Source: Crotalaria pallida (Eukaryota; Streptophyta; Magnoliopsida; Fabales; Fabaceae). From it: 64,000 nucleotides of DNA. The stretch lies in contig CM075649.1 of the NCBI GenBank assembly GCA_037953625.1, positions 91,021,290-91,085,289 of the forward strand, read 5' to 3'. Position 1 is the stretch's first letter. Each line of letters begins with the position of its first letter. Positions 44,328 to 55,875 of this stretch are shown one piece after another. Below the pieces are notes generated by a model. It searched no databases. It was not told the DNA's origin and was given only the letters and a program-made list of their open reading frames with translations. Both the position numbers and the translations under genes were made by a program.

Positions 44328-47300
44328 TGTAACATCCTGAATTTTAAACCCGAAGATAAATAAATAAATAATAATTAGAATAATTAAAAATGAAAATAAC
44401 AAACCACAAATAGGTATTCCCAATGAGGATTCTAACATTAGAAGAAAATAATAATAATAATAATAATAAGCGAATTAGAGGAGAAAGGAGCGTTAAATCG
44501 AAGTTAGGATCGGGCCAGAAAATAGGTAATTCGATAATAAATATAATAACAAGGGGGAAAAATTAAAGTAAAAGATTTAAGACTCCAAACACAATTTCCA
44601 CCGTTGGATATGAAGATATGATTTTTAGGAATCTACTCGTCAAATTTGAGCAAGATCCGACGGTGAACGAAGAAGTTATGGAGGTTTGAAGTTCGGAAGA
44701 AAATAGAAGAAAAATAGAAAAATTAATTAGCAGTATCTGCACATTTCGCTTAAGCGAAAATATTTCGCTTAAGCGAAAATGTTCCAGTAGAAGCACAGAT
44801 GGGGTTCTCTTAAGCGAACAGATTTCGCTTAAGCGAAAATCGTTCGTGACAGTACTGAGGCCAATTCGCTTAAGCGAATGAATTTCGCTTAAGCGAAAAT
44901 CGTCTGGTTGGCTTTAAAACGCGGAGAAAACCCCCTTCCCCATTCATTCTCCTCCCTTGTTTCTCTCTCCCTCCGAACTCCCTCCCTCCTCCAACTCCGA
45001 CCGCCACCATCTCCGCCCAAAGTCGCCGCCACCGTCCCTCCTCCTTCCCCACGGCCAGCCTCTCTCTCTCTCCCTTTCTCCTTCCCCTTGGCCTTGCTTT
45101 TTCTCTCTCCTCCCTCTCAATCGGTTCCCTCTCCCTCTCCACCACCATACCACCTCCGGCCGCCACCTCCACACAAACCACCACCGTTACCCACCACTAA
45201 CCACCACCATCCTATCTCTCTCCTTCTTCCCCTTTAGCTTGGTCTCTCTCTCTCTTCTCTCCCTTGTCGGCCGCCACAACCGCCGCCCGAGACCACCGCC
45301 ATCGTGGCCGCCGATCGAACCACCACGGGCCACAACCCCCCATAGCTCTCCCTCATTCATTGCTCTCACACCCACGAGCCTTCTCTCTCTCCTCGGATCG
45401 CACCGACGCCGTTACCGGTCCGTGATCGTGCTGGACTCGTGTCGGGAACCTCGGAGCTCGAAGCCTTGCCTCGGTTTAGTCACGGTCGTTCCCCGCTAAC
45501 GAGGAGCAACACTGACGCCATCATCGTCGCCAAGCTAAATCCAGGTTCTATTTAAAAAGCCCGAGGTAAGAGGGTTCGCGTTACCTTTGCTTAAGAAGTA
45601 AATTCTAGGATTATATAGTGGTAGCTAGGAATAGAATAATTAAAAGTATGTTAATGAACCTTAGAGTACCCCTGTTGGCAGAGATAAAGTAAATAAAATT
45701 GTGATGAGAAACCACACCCTAGGAAATAGATTGTATGTGCGCAGGATAAGGCCCGGAATGAATGAGCGAAAGTAGAATATTAAAATAGTTCGAATAAAAT
45801 AAAAACGTGAGCAATCATAAAAGTAGAACCATAGGGGAAGTAAAAGAACAAGAGGGTAAACGAAATAGATAAAGAGAGAGTGGAATTAGTGAATAAAAAA
45901 GATAATAAGTATAATAGTACCCGAAGAGTAAGGCGAGGTAAAGGAGGGTTTAAGAATGGAATAATAAAAATGTTCAGGACCGAGCCGAGTAATAGGCGCA
46001 AAGTAATGAACTAGATTTGAAAAGAAATAGGAAAAGAATAAGCGGATTAATAAAAAGATAATAAAGGAAAAGATAGTACATTATGAGGGAAGCTAAGTAG
46101 AGTATTGTAATAAGAATTGAGAAACTAGATTAAGTTAATGGAGCCATTAAATATAATATAGATGATGAAATAGGAACGATGAATTAGGTAATTGACTGGG
46201 ATAAGGAAATGAAGAAATAAGTAAGAATTAGTAATGAGAACTAGAACATGCTATACTAGACCGTATTAATTAGAATTGGATAAAATCGGGGGAAATTAAC
46301 CCAAAAGAAAAGAGTAAAGTAGAAAATGTAGAAAATTACGATAAGTCACAAATGAAAATAAAGATCAAAAGATAAAGATAAGTATACCAGAAATGTTGAA
46401 ATTATAAGAAGAGAAAAGTGAACTAATTAAGAAAGAATAAAAGAGAACGGATGATGGTCTGTTGGACTCAGTCATAAAGAAAAGATAAACGGCTGATGGT
46501 CTATTGGACTCAGTCATGATAAAAGATAAACGGCTGATGGTCTTTTGGACTCAGTCATAAGAAAAGGAAAACGACTGATGGTCTTTTGGACTCAGTCATA
46601 GAAAAGGAAAACGGCTGATGGTCTTTTGGACTCAGTCATAGAAAAGGAAAACGGCTGATGGTCTTTTGGACTCAGTTATAGAAAGGAAAACGGCTGATGG
46701 TCTTTTGGACTCAGTCATAGAAAGGAAAACGGCTGATGGTCTTTTGGACTCAGTCAGGTAAAGGAAAGCGGCTGATGGTCTTTTGGACTCAGTCATAATA
46801 AAGATAAAGGGCTGATGGTCTGTTGGACTCAGTCATAAGGAAAAAGGAAAAGATAAAGAAAAGAAAAGGAAGAGAAAAAGAAAAGGAAGAGAAAAAGAAA
46901 AATTAAAGAAAAGAGAATGTAATAATGATGGGAAAACTAAGAATGGAAATTAAATATATGAGAAGGCATAAATAATGTATGTTGATAATAATGTAGGCTT
47001 GGTTTTTTACTATGTCTTCTTTTAGGATTTATCTTTTTAAGTTCTGTGTAATGCTACCCTTCTTGATATCATTTTACAGGCACGGAAGCAGAACTTACAC
47101 TGTTGCGGGCCGAATTGGAAACTCTCCACCACGTGGAGTGTATTTATGATACTCTGAGCGGATTTTATTATTAAAACTGTTATTTGTTGTAATTTAATAT
47201 GCGTAGTAATTGTATGCCCTGAATTTGTACTAATTGGGCTTTAGGATCTGATCTGGTTATTGAACTATTATGTTTTAAGTTTTTAAATATTCTGGACTGA

Positions 47301-47356
47301 CAGGTTTTAAGAAGAAAATTTTTGGGAAGTCCGAAAATCAGATGAAACTCTGCCGG
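44328..47356 (+). repeat. Element H 3' LTR, missing its last 165 bp
   Basis: Near-identical to 38398-41356, with the same U3 module, palindromes (44745-44897), leader, donor (45566), array and acceptor (47079). The sequence breaks at CTCTGCCGG (47356) and continues in the F LTR, so the LTR end and target duplication are gone. Confidence 0.92.
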
Positions 47357-47524
47357 TTATTCTGAATACTCGAGTATTATTCTGAATATCGAGTATTCTG
47401 GGTCAAATTGCACGAGTTAGTGCGTTTGATGAGTCACCATGAACGATTCCCTCTTCCCGCCACGAATACTCCTTCCCCAACACCTCAAGGCTTTCGTGTC
47501 GCCTTGCATGAGAGCTTCCTTGCT

Positions 47525-47534
47525 CTATATAAGC
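47525..47534 (+). promoter_or_regulatory. TATA box of F LTR
   Basis: CTATATAAGC, identical to the A LTR box. The first F LTR copy has CTATTTAAGC here, one base changed. Confidence 0.65.
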
Positions 47535-48428
47535 TCAACAACAACAGATTTGTGAAGCTTTTTGGTTAAGTTTGGGTTGTTGATGAAAGTTAGGGTTTCG
47601 GATTTGCCCTCTTCGATTCTCCTTAAATTCTGAGTGTTAGGATTCGAGTGATACACGAATACAAAGCTCACATCACGAGCTTTGTATAAACACCAAAATC
47701 GTGAGGATTGAGTGAGTGTGTTGGAGGATTCAAGGAGTTGAAGTGAAGCTGTTCTTGGTCAAGTTTGTGTCTGGAGCTTACTTTGATCTTGATTTCTGGT
47801 AAGCTCATGAATCCCTGAGTCTCAAATTCGATTTCCTTAGTTAGATTATGTTGCATAGAGTCTAGAAAACCTAATTTCCCCAATTTTATTCTCTGTTTCA
47901 TGTGTGAACCAATTCCACTTTGGTGTTGCACTCAAAATGCTCTGCATGTGATGCTTGAAGTTGGTCTGAGAGTTGTGGAGCTTTTCTTTGGGATTCTTGG
48001 TTTGATTCACGTCTGAGAGGTAAGGGGAAGTAATTATATTCACTAGATAGAGATTAAATTCCATTATTTGTGTTAGAGAGCCACCAAGAGGCTCTAAGGG
48101 CTTAGATTGAATAGGATGTTTGGTTTGGAGACCAAGCTTTTCTCTAAAACTGTGTTGAGAAAGTTCTATATCATGCATGCAAGCTTAAATGAACTTTGTT
48201 TCATGAGTATTGTGCTTATTGTGTAAATTGAGGTGTTGAGTTGTTAAAATGTGTTTTTATGCATGATTTATTGATTCTCCGTCAAATTGGTTATTTGATA
48301 TGAAATGAGTATGGAAACATGTTCAATATATGGTATATGAACTATTGCGATCACTGGTTTGGGTTTAAAATGTTTAGAAATTGAAATGGTATGTAAAAAC
48401 CAAGTTCCAGTCTGTTCTGTCTGCAAAT

Positions 48429-48747
48429 ACTCGAGTATATGGCTTAACACTCGAGTATTTCGTGATGCACCAGTGTGAAAATTGGCGCACCAACTTGAGA
48501 ACCAGGCTAAGCACTCGAGTATTTCAGATGCAACAAGAGTAAAAATTAATGAACAACTCGAGTAATATGTGAACTACTCGAGTATTCTGGGTAATGGACT
48601 ACTTGAGTATCTCATGAATTACTCGAGTATATTTTTGAAGATCTGAAAACTCTAAACAGACATGAACGACTCGAGTATAATCATAAACTACTCGAGTAAA
48701 ATCTGGAAAATGATAAACTACTCGAGTATTATGGAAAACACTCGAGT
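48429..48747. repeat. Cluster of ACTCGAGT palindrome pairs (F LTR)
   Basis: Pairs start at 48429/48449, 48493 (degenerate ACTTGAGA)/48513, 48556/48576, 48601 (ACTTGAGT)/48621, 48669/48690 and 48720/48740. In-pair distance is 20 bp except one of 21. Copies are often extended to TACTCGAGTA. Confidence 0.95.
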
Positions 48748-48990
48748 ATTTTTAGTTAGATACTTAAAAATACCATTTTCAATTCTAAGTCATTTTGTAA
48801 CATTTAAAGGACAATAAACCGAGTGATCCTGGACTTAAAGGAAATTGATTGACGTTATGATATTTTCATTTGAGTAATGATACGTTGCTCGGGAGGCACG
48901 TAATGTATTAATAAAAGGATAAAACATCAATCAATTCCTTTTAAGTAAAGTAATGCATTCATTCTGGAGTTTGGATGGTAGGACGTATAT

Positions 48991-49208
48991 CATGTTTTTG
49001 GTAAACATGTGGAGGGCCTCTGGGAGTGCCAATACGCTTGCTTGATGACACGTCGTTGACGTGGTCGGCTTAGTGGATGCCGATATGGTTATACCGTTTG
49101 GATGACGGTCCGTTTGGATGATGGGATATGCTCGGGTGGCATGGATACCAAGCTTAACGTGTACATTCTAGGTGAGTGTACGAATTGTTGTATACCTAGG
49201 AATACAAC
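48991..49208. repeat. Hairpin array in F LTR intron
   Basis: A run of short inverted repeats: CATGTTT/AAACATG (48991), CACGTC/GACGTG (49049), ACGG/CCGT (near 49107), GTACA/TGTAC (49161) and GTTGTAT/ATACAAC (49187). Arms and loops differ. It sits about 270 bp before the acceptor, as in A, D and H. Confidence 0.65.
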
Positions 49209-49480
49209 GCACTGTTGAGTGCTGGGTTGTCAGGGATGGACGTCAGAGAGTGACATAGTATGATGGAGATAGGCTTGAGAGCTAAAGTCATGCATCATGC
49301 CATTCGTTTAAATTAATTGTGATAAATGAAATAAGTGTGAGCATCCTATGTGCATTAATTAACTGCTAAGTGTTATATGTGATTGTTGTTAATTGATGCA
49401 TATTTACATACTCATATTGCACAATTTATTCTCTGTTGATTATGTGTATAGAATTGCTTACCCCTATGCCCTTGTAGGTG

Positions 49481-49951
49481 ATGTCTCGTTACATTGCTTG
49501 CATCGAGATCCAGCCACTTCCTAGTGGCACATGGATCTATGAGGACCATCGCGCGGTGTTCGAGGGAGAGGTAGAGGTTACCTTCTACCACCCGAACCCG
49601 TTGATCCGATTCCGTCCTCGTAGATTTAGGATTCCCATCATATACACTATGCATGTACCCCCGTTTTACACTTACCATGGACCACTTCCCACGCGACCAG
49701 CTCGCTCCTATCACAGTTTCCGTTTTCGACCTACCCGCTCTCACCCTTTTACCTCGAGAGTCGTCCGCGAGGAGACTCCCCCTTCTGATCCGAGGAGCCC
49801 AGTCAGGGTTTCACCATCACCTGACCCGGTACCCAGTGGTAGGGTACACTCTCCCTCGGATGAGATCGAGGAGGATCCGGTGGAGGACGAGAGTGGGAGC
49901 GAGCCTATCGTGCATTCTACTGGGAGTGATTGGAGGGACGATGATCCCTAG
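49481..49951 (+). CDS. LTR-embedded ORF of element F (conserved, unknown function)
   Basis: 156 codons from the ATG at 49481, three bases after the acceptor-like TTGTAG. Homologous to the A LTR ORF along its length: MSRYIACIEIQPLPSG, FEGEVEVTFYHPNPL, FRPRRFRIPIIYTMHVPPFY, SYHSFRFRPTR, then Ser/Pro linker and acidic tail (DEIEEDPVEDESGSE). About two thirds of the first 85 residues match A. Basic middle plus acidic tail would suit a nucleic-acid- or chromatin-interacting factor, but this is guesswork. It is followed by about 740 bp to the LTR end. Confidence 0.68.
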   Translation: MSRYIACIEIQPLPSGTWIYEDHRAVFEGEVEVTFYHPNPLIRFRPRRFRIPIIYTMHVPPFYTYHGPLPTRPARSYHSFRFRPTRSHPFTSRVVREETPPSDPRSPVRVSPSPDPVPSGRVHSPSDEIEEDPVEDESGSEPIVHSTGSDWRDDDP

Positions 49952-50698
49952 GTTTGTGTATAGGGTATGTGATGAGGATCAGGGGATCCGATGTGTGGAG
50001 GCTGTGGAGGAGATCTTGCTGCTGCTGCTGTGTTGATGATGATGCTACTACCTTACTACTTATGTTTCTTGGAGACTTCTGTTATCACTACTACTACATC
50101 TGATGCTGCCGGATCTACGTGACCACCCTTAGAGTTTTATTTTGGTTATGTATATATGTTGTAGATATACTTTTGGGGTTCTCTAGGGATTTGGTCATGT
50201 TATTATGTAGATCTGTGTATGGACTTGTATTTTGGGATCTTGGAAGCTTTGATATGGGGCTATGTACTTATGACTCTTATTATATATATATGTACCTATG
50301 TTCATCTTACTAATAATTGCATAGTCCGATATTTCCGCTTACTCTGATTTAATCTATTTGAGGGCTCGGCTATGAAAACTATTCGATGGTATCAGTTTTA
50401 TCAAATAAAGCAAGGGTAGCTTCAATTATTTTCTATAATATAAAATACGGTTCCAAAAGATGAATGCTACCCAACTTTCGAAAAGGTTTTAGAAATCGCC
50501 GAATCCAATATAACTGTTTTGGTAATACCTTAGGGTTTATTCTCCAAGAATTCCAAGTGTTGATTTGTGCACCCGCTTTTAAAGGAAGAAAAATTTTATT
50601 TCCATATTTTCTTAATCCTCACAAGTCCATATATTATCCAATATAAAAGCTTAATTACTATATTATATTTGGGTAATCCGGAAGGATGTCACACTGAG

Positions 50699-50711
50699 TG
50701 GTATCAGAGCA
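50699..50711 (+). other. Primer-binding site of element F
   Basis: TGGTATCAGAGCA, five bases after the LTR end; initiator tRNA-Met type. 50712-50982 is leader without features. Confidence 0.88.
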
Positions 50712-50982
50712 AAAGTCAGATCCTGTAGTAGTGGAAGTAGTTTCAGAAAGGTAGCCATCAACATCAAGCAGGTATCTCCAGGGCATTTACACTATTTGAA
50801 TGTTATCATTTTGTTTGTTGAACTTTAGATACCCTTGATTTGTTTGTATCTTGTCTCTTTTGAGTACAAGACACAATTGATTGTTGATTTAAGAGTTTAA
50901 AATATAGCCCTAGTATAGGTGGTGTAATTGAAGTTTCTGTAGTTCAACATATGTGACCATAAGCCCATAGCACAGGTCTAAT

Positions 50983-51270
50983 ATGGCAACTAGAAACCAA
51001 AATCACACCAACGCGATGTTAGAACGAATCACCACAGTGTTGGAGGCTATGCAACGACAATCTCAACAACCATCTCAACCGGTTAACCCGCCTCATCAGT
51101 GTAATGTGGGTAACGCTGAGGCGAAGACTTTGGCTGATTTTAGGAGCTGTAATCCACCAAAGTTTGAAGGAGGATTTAAACCGGAAGAGGCCAATAAGTG
51201 GATTCACACCATGGATAAGATTCTGAGAACATTGGAGTGTTCTGATGCTCAAAAGGTGGCGTATGCAACC
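50983..51270 (+). pseudogene. gag: Element F gag, N-terminal 96 codons
   Basis: MATRNQNHTNAMLERITTVLEAM, a Gln-rich segment, then FEGGFKPEEANKWIHTMDKIL and CSDAQKVAYATF, homologous to element A gag. From about 51270 the frame enters E-family LTR sequence and stops at 51477, so the C-terminal two thirds, zinc knuckle and pol are lost. Confidence 0.9.
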
Positions 51271-53282
51271 TTCAGGTTGTTATCCAACTCATCATTCGGC
51301 ACACATTTAACACACACACACTTCGCAATTCAACCATTCAATTTCCTTGGTTCATACTCTTACTCTTTAATTGTTGTATCCATTAATTATCAATTGCACA
51401 CCACACATATATTCCATTTAATCCGCCAGACATACATAACAGCTAATCACATATACTCAGTCACAAATAACAACTAAATTTCATATTCTTACTTTAATCC
51501 TTTCCCTTTTTATCACTTAACCTTTAGACAATACAACACATAACTCATTTATCATTCATGCATAAGTACACTTTAAGAATTCGCATTTATCAGTTAGGCA
51601 TACATAATAATTGTCGTATCAAATTAATCACAAGTACTAATCAATAATTTCAACTTCTTTAATTAGACATACACAATAATAATTAACACCTAGCACGCCC
51701 ATTAAATTACACATATCAATTCCAACTTCATTTCCTTTAAGTTCATGCTTCACACTTAAGTCTATATTATTCATTCTAAATATCAAAACCCAAACATATA
51801 CATATACCCTTCGCGATCACGATAAAGTAATTAAAAAAATATTCTCTAAAGAAAGGTAAAGAACCCCTTACTCTTATCTAGTTCTTCCTTCTAAATTATT
51901 ATTTACTACACTTAACAACAAATAATTAATCACATGCCAACTAGCAGCACATATTCACATTATCCAGTCCAATATATTAAATTCACTATTATTTGGGGAT
52001 TTTCGTATTTTAACTAAGTCTTTGGTTCTTTACTATTTTAAATTACCCTAAGGTTCGTAACATATTTTTCTACCTCCCTAACCTTAGCTATCACTATACA
52101 ATTCCAGAAATACATTCCCTAAATAGAGGTAACACAACCCATCTTACCTGGAGACGCTTTAACCCTTAGCTTTCGTGACTTTTGCTTTTGCGTTGCGGTC
52201 GGCTCCAAAGTTCTTCCGTTCTCCTAGTCCCTCAAATGTGCTTTGTGGAAAAGCGGGGAGATCAACACCGATCCAGTCAACCCCAACCCGTACAGCTCAC
52301 GGTGTCGCAGCAAACAAAGAACCAAATTACACTCTTCGATCCCGGTGACGGTAACGGCGTCGGTTTGACTCTAAAGCTCCATGAGTCTCCGGTTCAGGGC
52401 ACAACAAAGTGGTTCAGACCCGGTTCACAACAACCCCGTCAAACAGCGGCACCACCACCCGTGGCGGCACACAGCAGTGACGACGATCCAGAGAGAGAAG
52501 AGGAGGACAGCGGTGGTGGCTCCAATCGAAGAGAGAGAAACGGAGGCGAAGATGTGGTCTTGGGTTGCTGGACACACAACGGAAGGCGCTGATGGCTTCG
52601 CGGCCCAACAGCGGCGGCGGCGAAACCGCGTCGGCAGCAAGGAGGAGTCGCGATTCTTGGAGGAGAGAGAAGGCACGCGCGATGGAGAGAGGACGCGTGA
52701 GAGAGATGGTTCGGCCAAGGGATGGAGGTGGTGGCTTGTGGCGGCGCCGGCGGTGGTTCTAAGAGGAGGTTGTGGAGGAGAGAGGGAGAAAGAAAATCGA
52801 GGTTGGAGGGGAGGGAACGGGGAAGAAGAGCACCAGGGGGGTTTCATACCCCATTCGCACAACACACACATTTTTCTTTTGAACTGATGGAACTAATCGA
52901 TTAGCACTATATTAATCGATTAGTTTGGCTTAGTTTTAATTTATTTTCTTTTCTTTGCCTTAACGAATGTCGTATTTCTTCGTTACCCATCGGATCTTGC
53001 TCAAATTTGAAAGCAAGCTTCCCTACATATTAACCTTCACATCCAACGGTGAAATTCGTGTTTAGAGTTGTCAACCTTTTATTTTCAATTTTCTATTATA
53101 ACGCATTTAAATCAAAGTAAGGTATAGAAAAATATATTTTTCAAAATGGGGTAATTACTTCAAATGAATTTACTTTCAAATATAATTCAAATATTCCTTC
53201 ATAGTGAGCATAATGTATTTTTATGTAAATACCTAACACTCAAATGATAAATTCCAGGAAACATTTATTTAATTCCATAAAC
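51271..53282 (-). repeat. LTR fragment E2 (family E)
   Basis: Minus-strand sense. From the right: AT-rich U3 (53282-53060), conserved module (53054-52981), TAATCGATTA pair (52913 and 52894, 19 bp apart), CT-rich leader with GCC repeats (52860-52150), donor-like CCAG|GTAAGATGGG (52148), AT-rich intron-like stretch to 51271. ORFs of 136-168 codons in the leader are compositional and not shared in frame with H. No internal region is attached. Confidence 0.8.
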
Positions 53283-55216
53283 TTTTTTCCTTTTACTCTT
53301 TCTCTCTCGATTACTTTCTTTAATTACATTACTTCCTTCAGGTTGTTATCCAACTCATCATTCGGCACACATTTAACACACACACACACTTCACAATTCA
53401 ACCATTAAATTTCCTTGGTTCCTAATCTTACTCTTTAATTGTTGTATCCATTAATTATCAATTGCACACCTCACATATATTCCATTTAATCCGCCAGACA
53501 TATATAACAGCTAATCACATATACTCAGTCACAAATAACAACTAAATTTCATATTCTTACTTTAATCCTTTCCCTTTTTATCACTTAACCTTTAGACAAT
53601 ACAACACATAACTCATTTATCATTCATGCATAAGTACACTTTAAGAATTCGCATTTATCAGTTAGGCATACATAATAATTGTCATATCAAATCAATCACA
53701 AGTACTAATCAATAATTTCAACTTCTTCAATTAGACATACACAATAATAAATAACACTTAGCACGCCCATTAAATTACACATATCAATTCCAACTTCTTT
53801 TCCTTTAAGTTTATGATTCACACTTAAGTCTATATTATTCATTCTAAATATCAAAACCCAAACATATACATATACCCTTCGCGATCACGATAAACTAATT
53901 AAAAAAATATTCTCTAAAGCAAGGTAAAGAACCCGTTACTCTTATCTAGTTCTTCCTTCTTAATTATTATTTACTACACTTAACAACAAATAATTAATCA
54001 CATGCCAACTAGCAGCACATATTCACATCATCCAGTCCAATATATTAAATTAACTATTATTTGGGGATTTTCGTATTTTAACTAAATCTTTGGTTCTTTA
54101 CTATTTTAAATTACTCTAAGGTTCGTAACATATTTTTCTACCTCCCTAACCTTAGCTATCACTATACAATTCCAGAAATACATTCCCTAAATAGAGGTAA
54201 CGCAACCCATCTTACCTGGAGAAGCTTTAACCCTTAGCTTTCGTGACTTTTGCTTTTGCGTTGCGGTCGGCTCCAAATTTCTTCCGTTCTCCTAATCCCT
54301 CAAATGTGCTTTGTGGAAAAGTGGGGAGATCAACACCGATCCAGTCAACCCCAACTCGTACAGCTCACGGTGTCGCAGCAAACAAAGAACCAAATCACAC
54401 TCTTCGATCCCGGTGACGGTAACGGCGTCGGTTTGACTCTAAAGCTCCATGAGTCTCCAGTTCAAGGCTCAACAAAGTGGTTCAGACCCGGTTCACAGCA
54501 ACCCAGTCAAACAGCGGCACCACCACCCGTGGCGGCACACAGCAGCGACGACGGTCCAAAGAGAGAAGAGGAGGACAGCGGTGGTGGCTCCAATCGAAGA
54601 GAGAGAAACGGAGGCGGAGATGTGGTCTTGGGTTGCTGGACACACAACGAATGGCGCTGATGGCTTCGCGGCCCAACAGCGGCGGCGGCGAAACCGTGTC
54701 GGCAGCAACGAGGAGTCGCGATTCTTGGAGGAGAGAGAAGGCACGCGCGATGGAGAGAGGACGCGTGAAAGAGATGGTTCGACCAAGGGCTGGAGGTGGT
54801 GGCTTGTGGCGGCGCCGGCGGTGGTTCTAAGAGGAAGTTGTGGAGGAGAGAGGGAGAAATAAAATTGAGGTTGGAGGGGAGGGAACGGGGAAGAAGAACA
54901 CCAGGGGGGTTTCAAACCCCATTCGCACAACACACACATTTTTTTTCTTTTTTTTGTTTTGAACTGATGGAACTAATCGATTAGCACTATATTAATCGAT
55001 TAGTTTGGCTTAGTTTTAATTTATTTTCTTTTCTTTTCCTTAACGAATGTCGTATTTCTTCGTTACCCGTCGGATCTTGCTCAAATTTGAAAGCAAGCTT
55101 CCCTACATATTAACCTTTACATCCAACGATGAAATTCGTGTTTAGAGTTGTCAATCTTTTATTTTCAATTTTCTATTATAACGCATTTAAATCAAAGTAA
55201 GGTATAGAAAAATATA
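53283..55216 (-). repeat. LTR fragment E3 (family E), tandem to E2
   Basis: Same order as E2, offset by about 2.06 kb: module 55134-55061, TAATCGATTA pair at 54993 and 54974 (19 bp), leader, donor at 54215. A few percent different from E2. Similarity ends at 55216 after GAAAAATATAT. Confidence 0.82.
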
Positions 55217-55323
55217 TCTACATAATATAAAGTAGGAGAATCTGATTTCTATTTTGATCTCCCACCTAATCCTTCTTATGGTTAGTTTCCATTTTTAATC
55301 TCCATTGATTGCACATTTAATTT
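55217..55323. other. Unassigned 107 bp between E3 and D
   Basis: AT-rich, no ORF, not matched elsewhere in the window. The last five bases AATTT are the expected target duplication for element D. Confidence 0.5.
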
Positions 55324-55875
55324 TGTAACACCTAAGTTTATTTACCCTTTTATACCCTTAATTAAAAATAGCAACTTGAAAATTTCATTTTTAACTTAAG
55401 AATTGATTAGGAAAAACTCTTAATTACTTTTCTTTCATATGAATATCTCCCGTCAAACGGACGGAGTTTCGTTTGTATATTGGACTTTTCCAAAAATTCC
55501 TGTTTTCCTGCAACCTGATAAACAATAATATTTTCACATAACAAAGCCTGCAGGGCTATTCACATATATATATACCAGCTAGTGCATCTTCGTGCACGCA
55601 TCAGAAATAGGTTTAAGACATCTTAGTATCAGCATCAGAGTTAGCGGAATATAAACAAGTTTTAGGAAATAAGTTTTTCCCCAAAATAGACCCCTTTCCC
55701 AAAAGGAGTCGTCCTGGACCCCCAAAAAGCTATTTACATTTATGTACAACAAAAATGATTCACATCATCGGGCCCAGGACATTCCCATGTCCTACATCAC
55801 TAAAGGTAACCTACTCTCCCTGAGAGGGAGAGTACTCCTTCTCGGCCTGCTCAGGTGCAAACTCTTCCTCAGTAC

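Larger units (their letters stand above)
38398..47356 (+). mobile_element. Element H: gag-only (TR-GAG-like) Tekay-related retrotransposon
   Basis: LTR (38398-41521), initiator-Met PBS, leader, an intact gag, 1.67 kb of non-coding sequence, polypurine tract, second LTR (44328-47356, missing its last 165 bp). No protease, RT, RNase H or integrase. The two LTRs are nearly identical, with ten tandem units each, so it moved recently and must have used enzymes supplied in trans. Leader and gag resemble element D, the likely helper type. Confidence 0.85.
47799..49477 (+). other. Putative intron inside F LTR
   Basis: GATTTCTG|GTAAGCTC (47799) to CCCCTATGCCCTTGTAG| (49477), 1679 bases, colinear with the A LTR (8174 to 6430). 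It holds six of the ACTCGAGT pairs and a hairpin array. Splicing is inferred. Confidence 0.5.
47357..50693 (+). repeat. Element F LTR, 5'-truncated, with LTR end
   Basis: Runs from a degraded ACTCGAGT pair (47368) through TATA (47525-47534), donor (47799), palindrome cluster, hairpin array, acceptor (49477) and ORF to GGATGTCACA at 50693. 50040-50690 is an AT-rich tail with a TA microsatellite and no ORF of note. Confidence 0.88.
47357..51270 (+). mobile_element. Element F: Tekay-type LTR, leader and gag stub
   Basis: An F LTR lacking its first 240 bp (47357-50693), PBS, leader and the first 96 codons of gag, cut at about 51270 where E2 begins. Gag and LTR are closest to element A. Adding 37356-38397 to the unique part of this LTR gives about 3.55 kb, like the A LTR. 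Confidence 0.85.

Noticed and set aside
52425..52871. 148-codon minus-strand ORF in E2 and its match in E3 (54493-54939), and overlapping + strand ORFs
   Set aside because: Overlapping frames are open on both strands in the same GC-rich leader, with no conserved counterpart in H or D.
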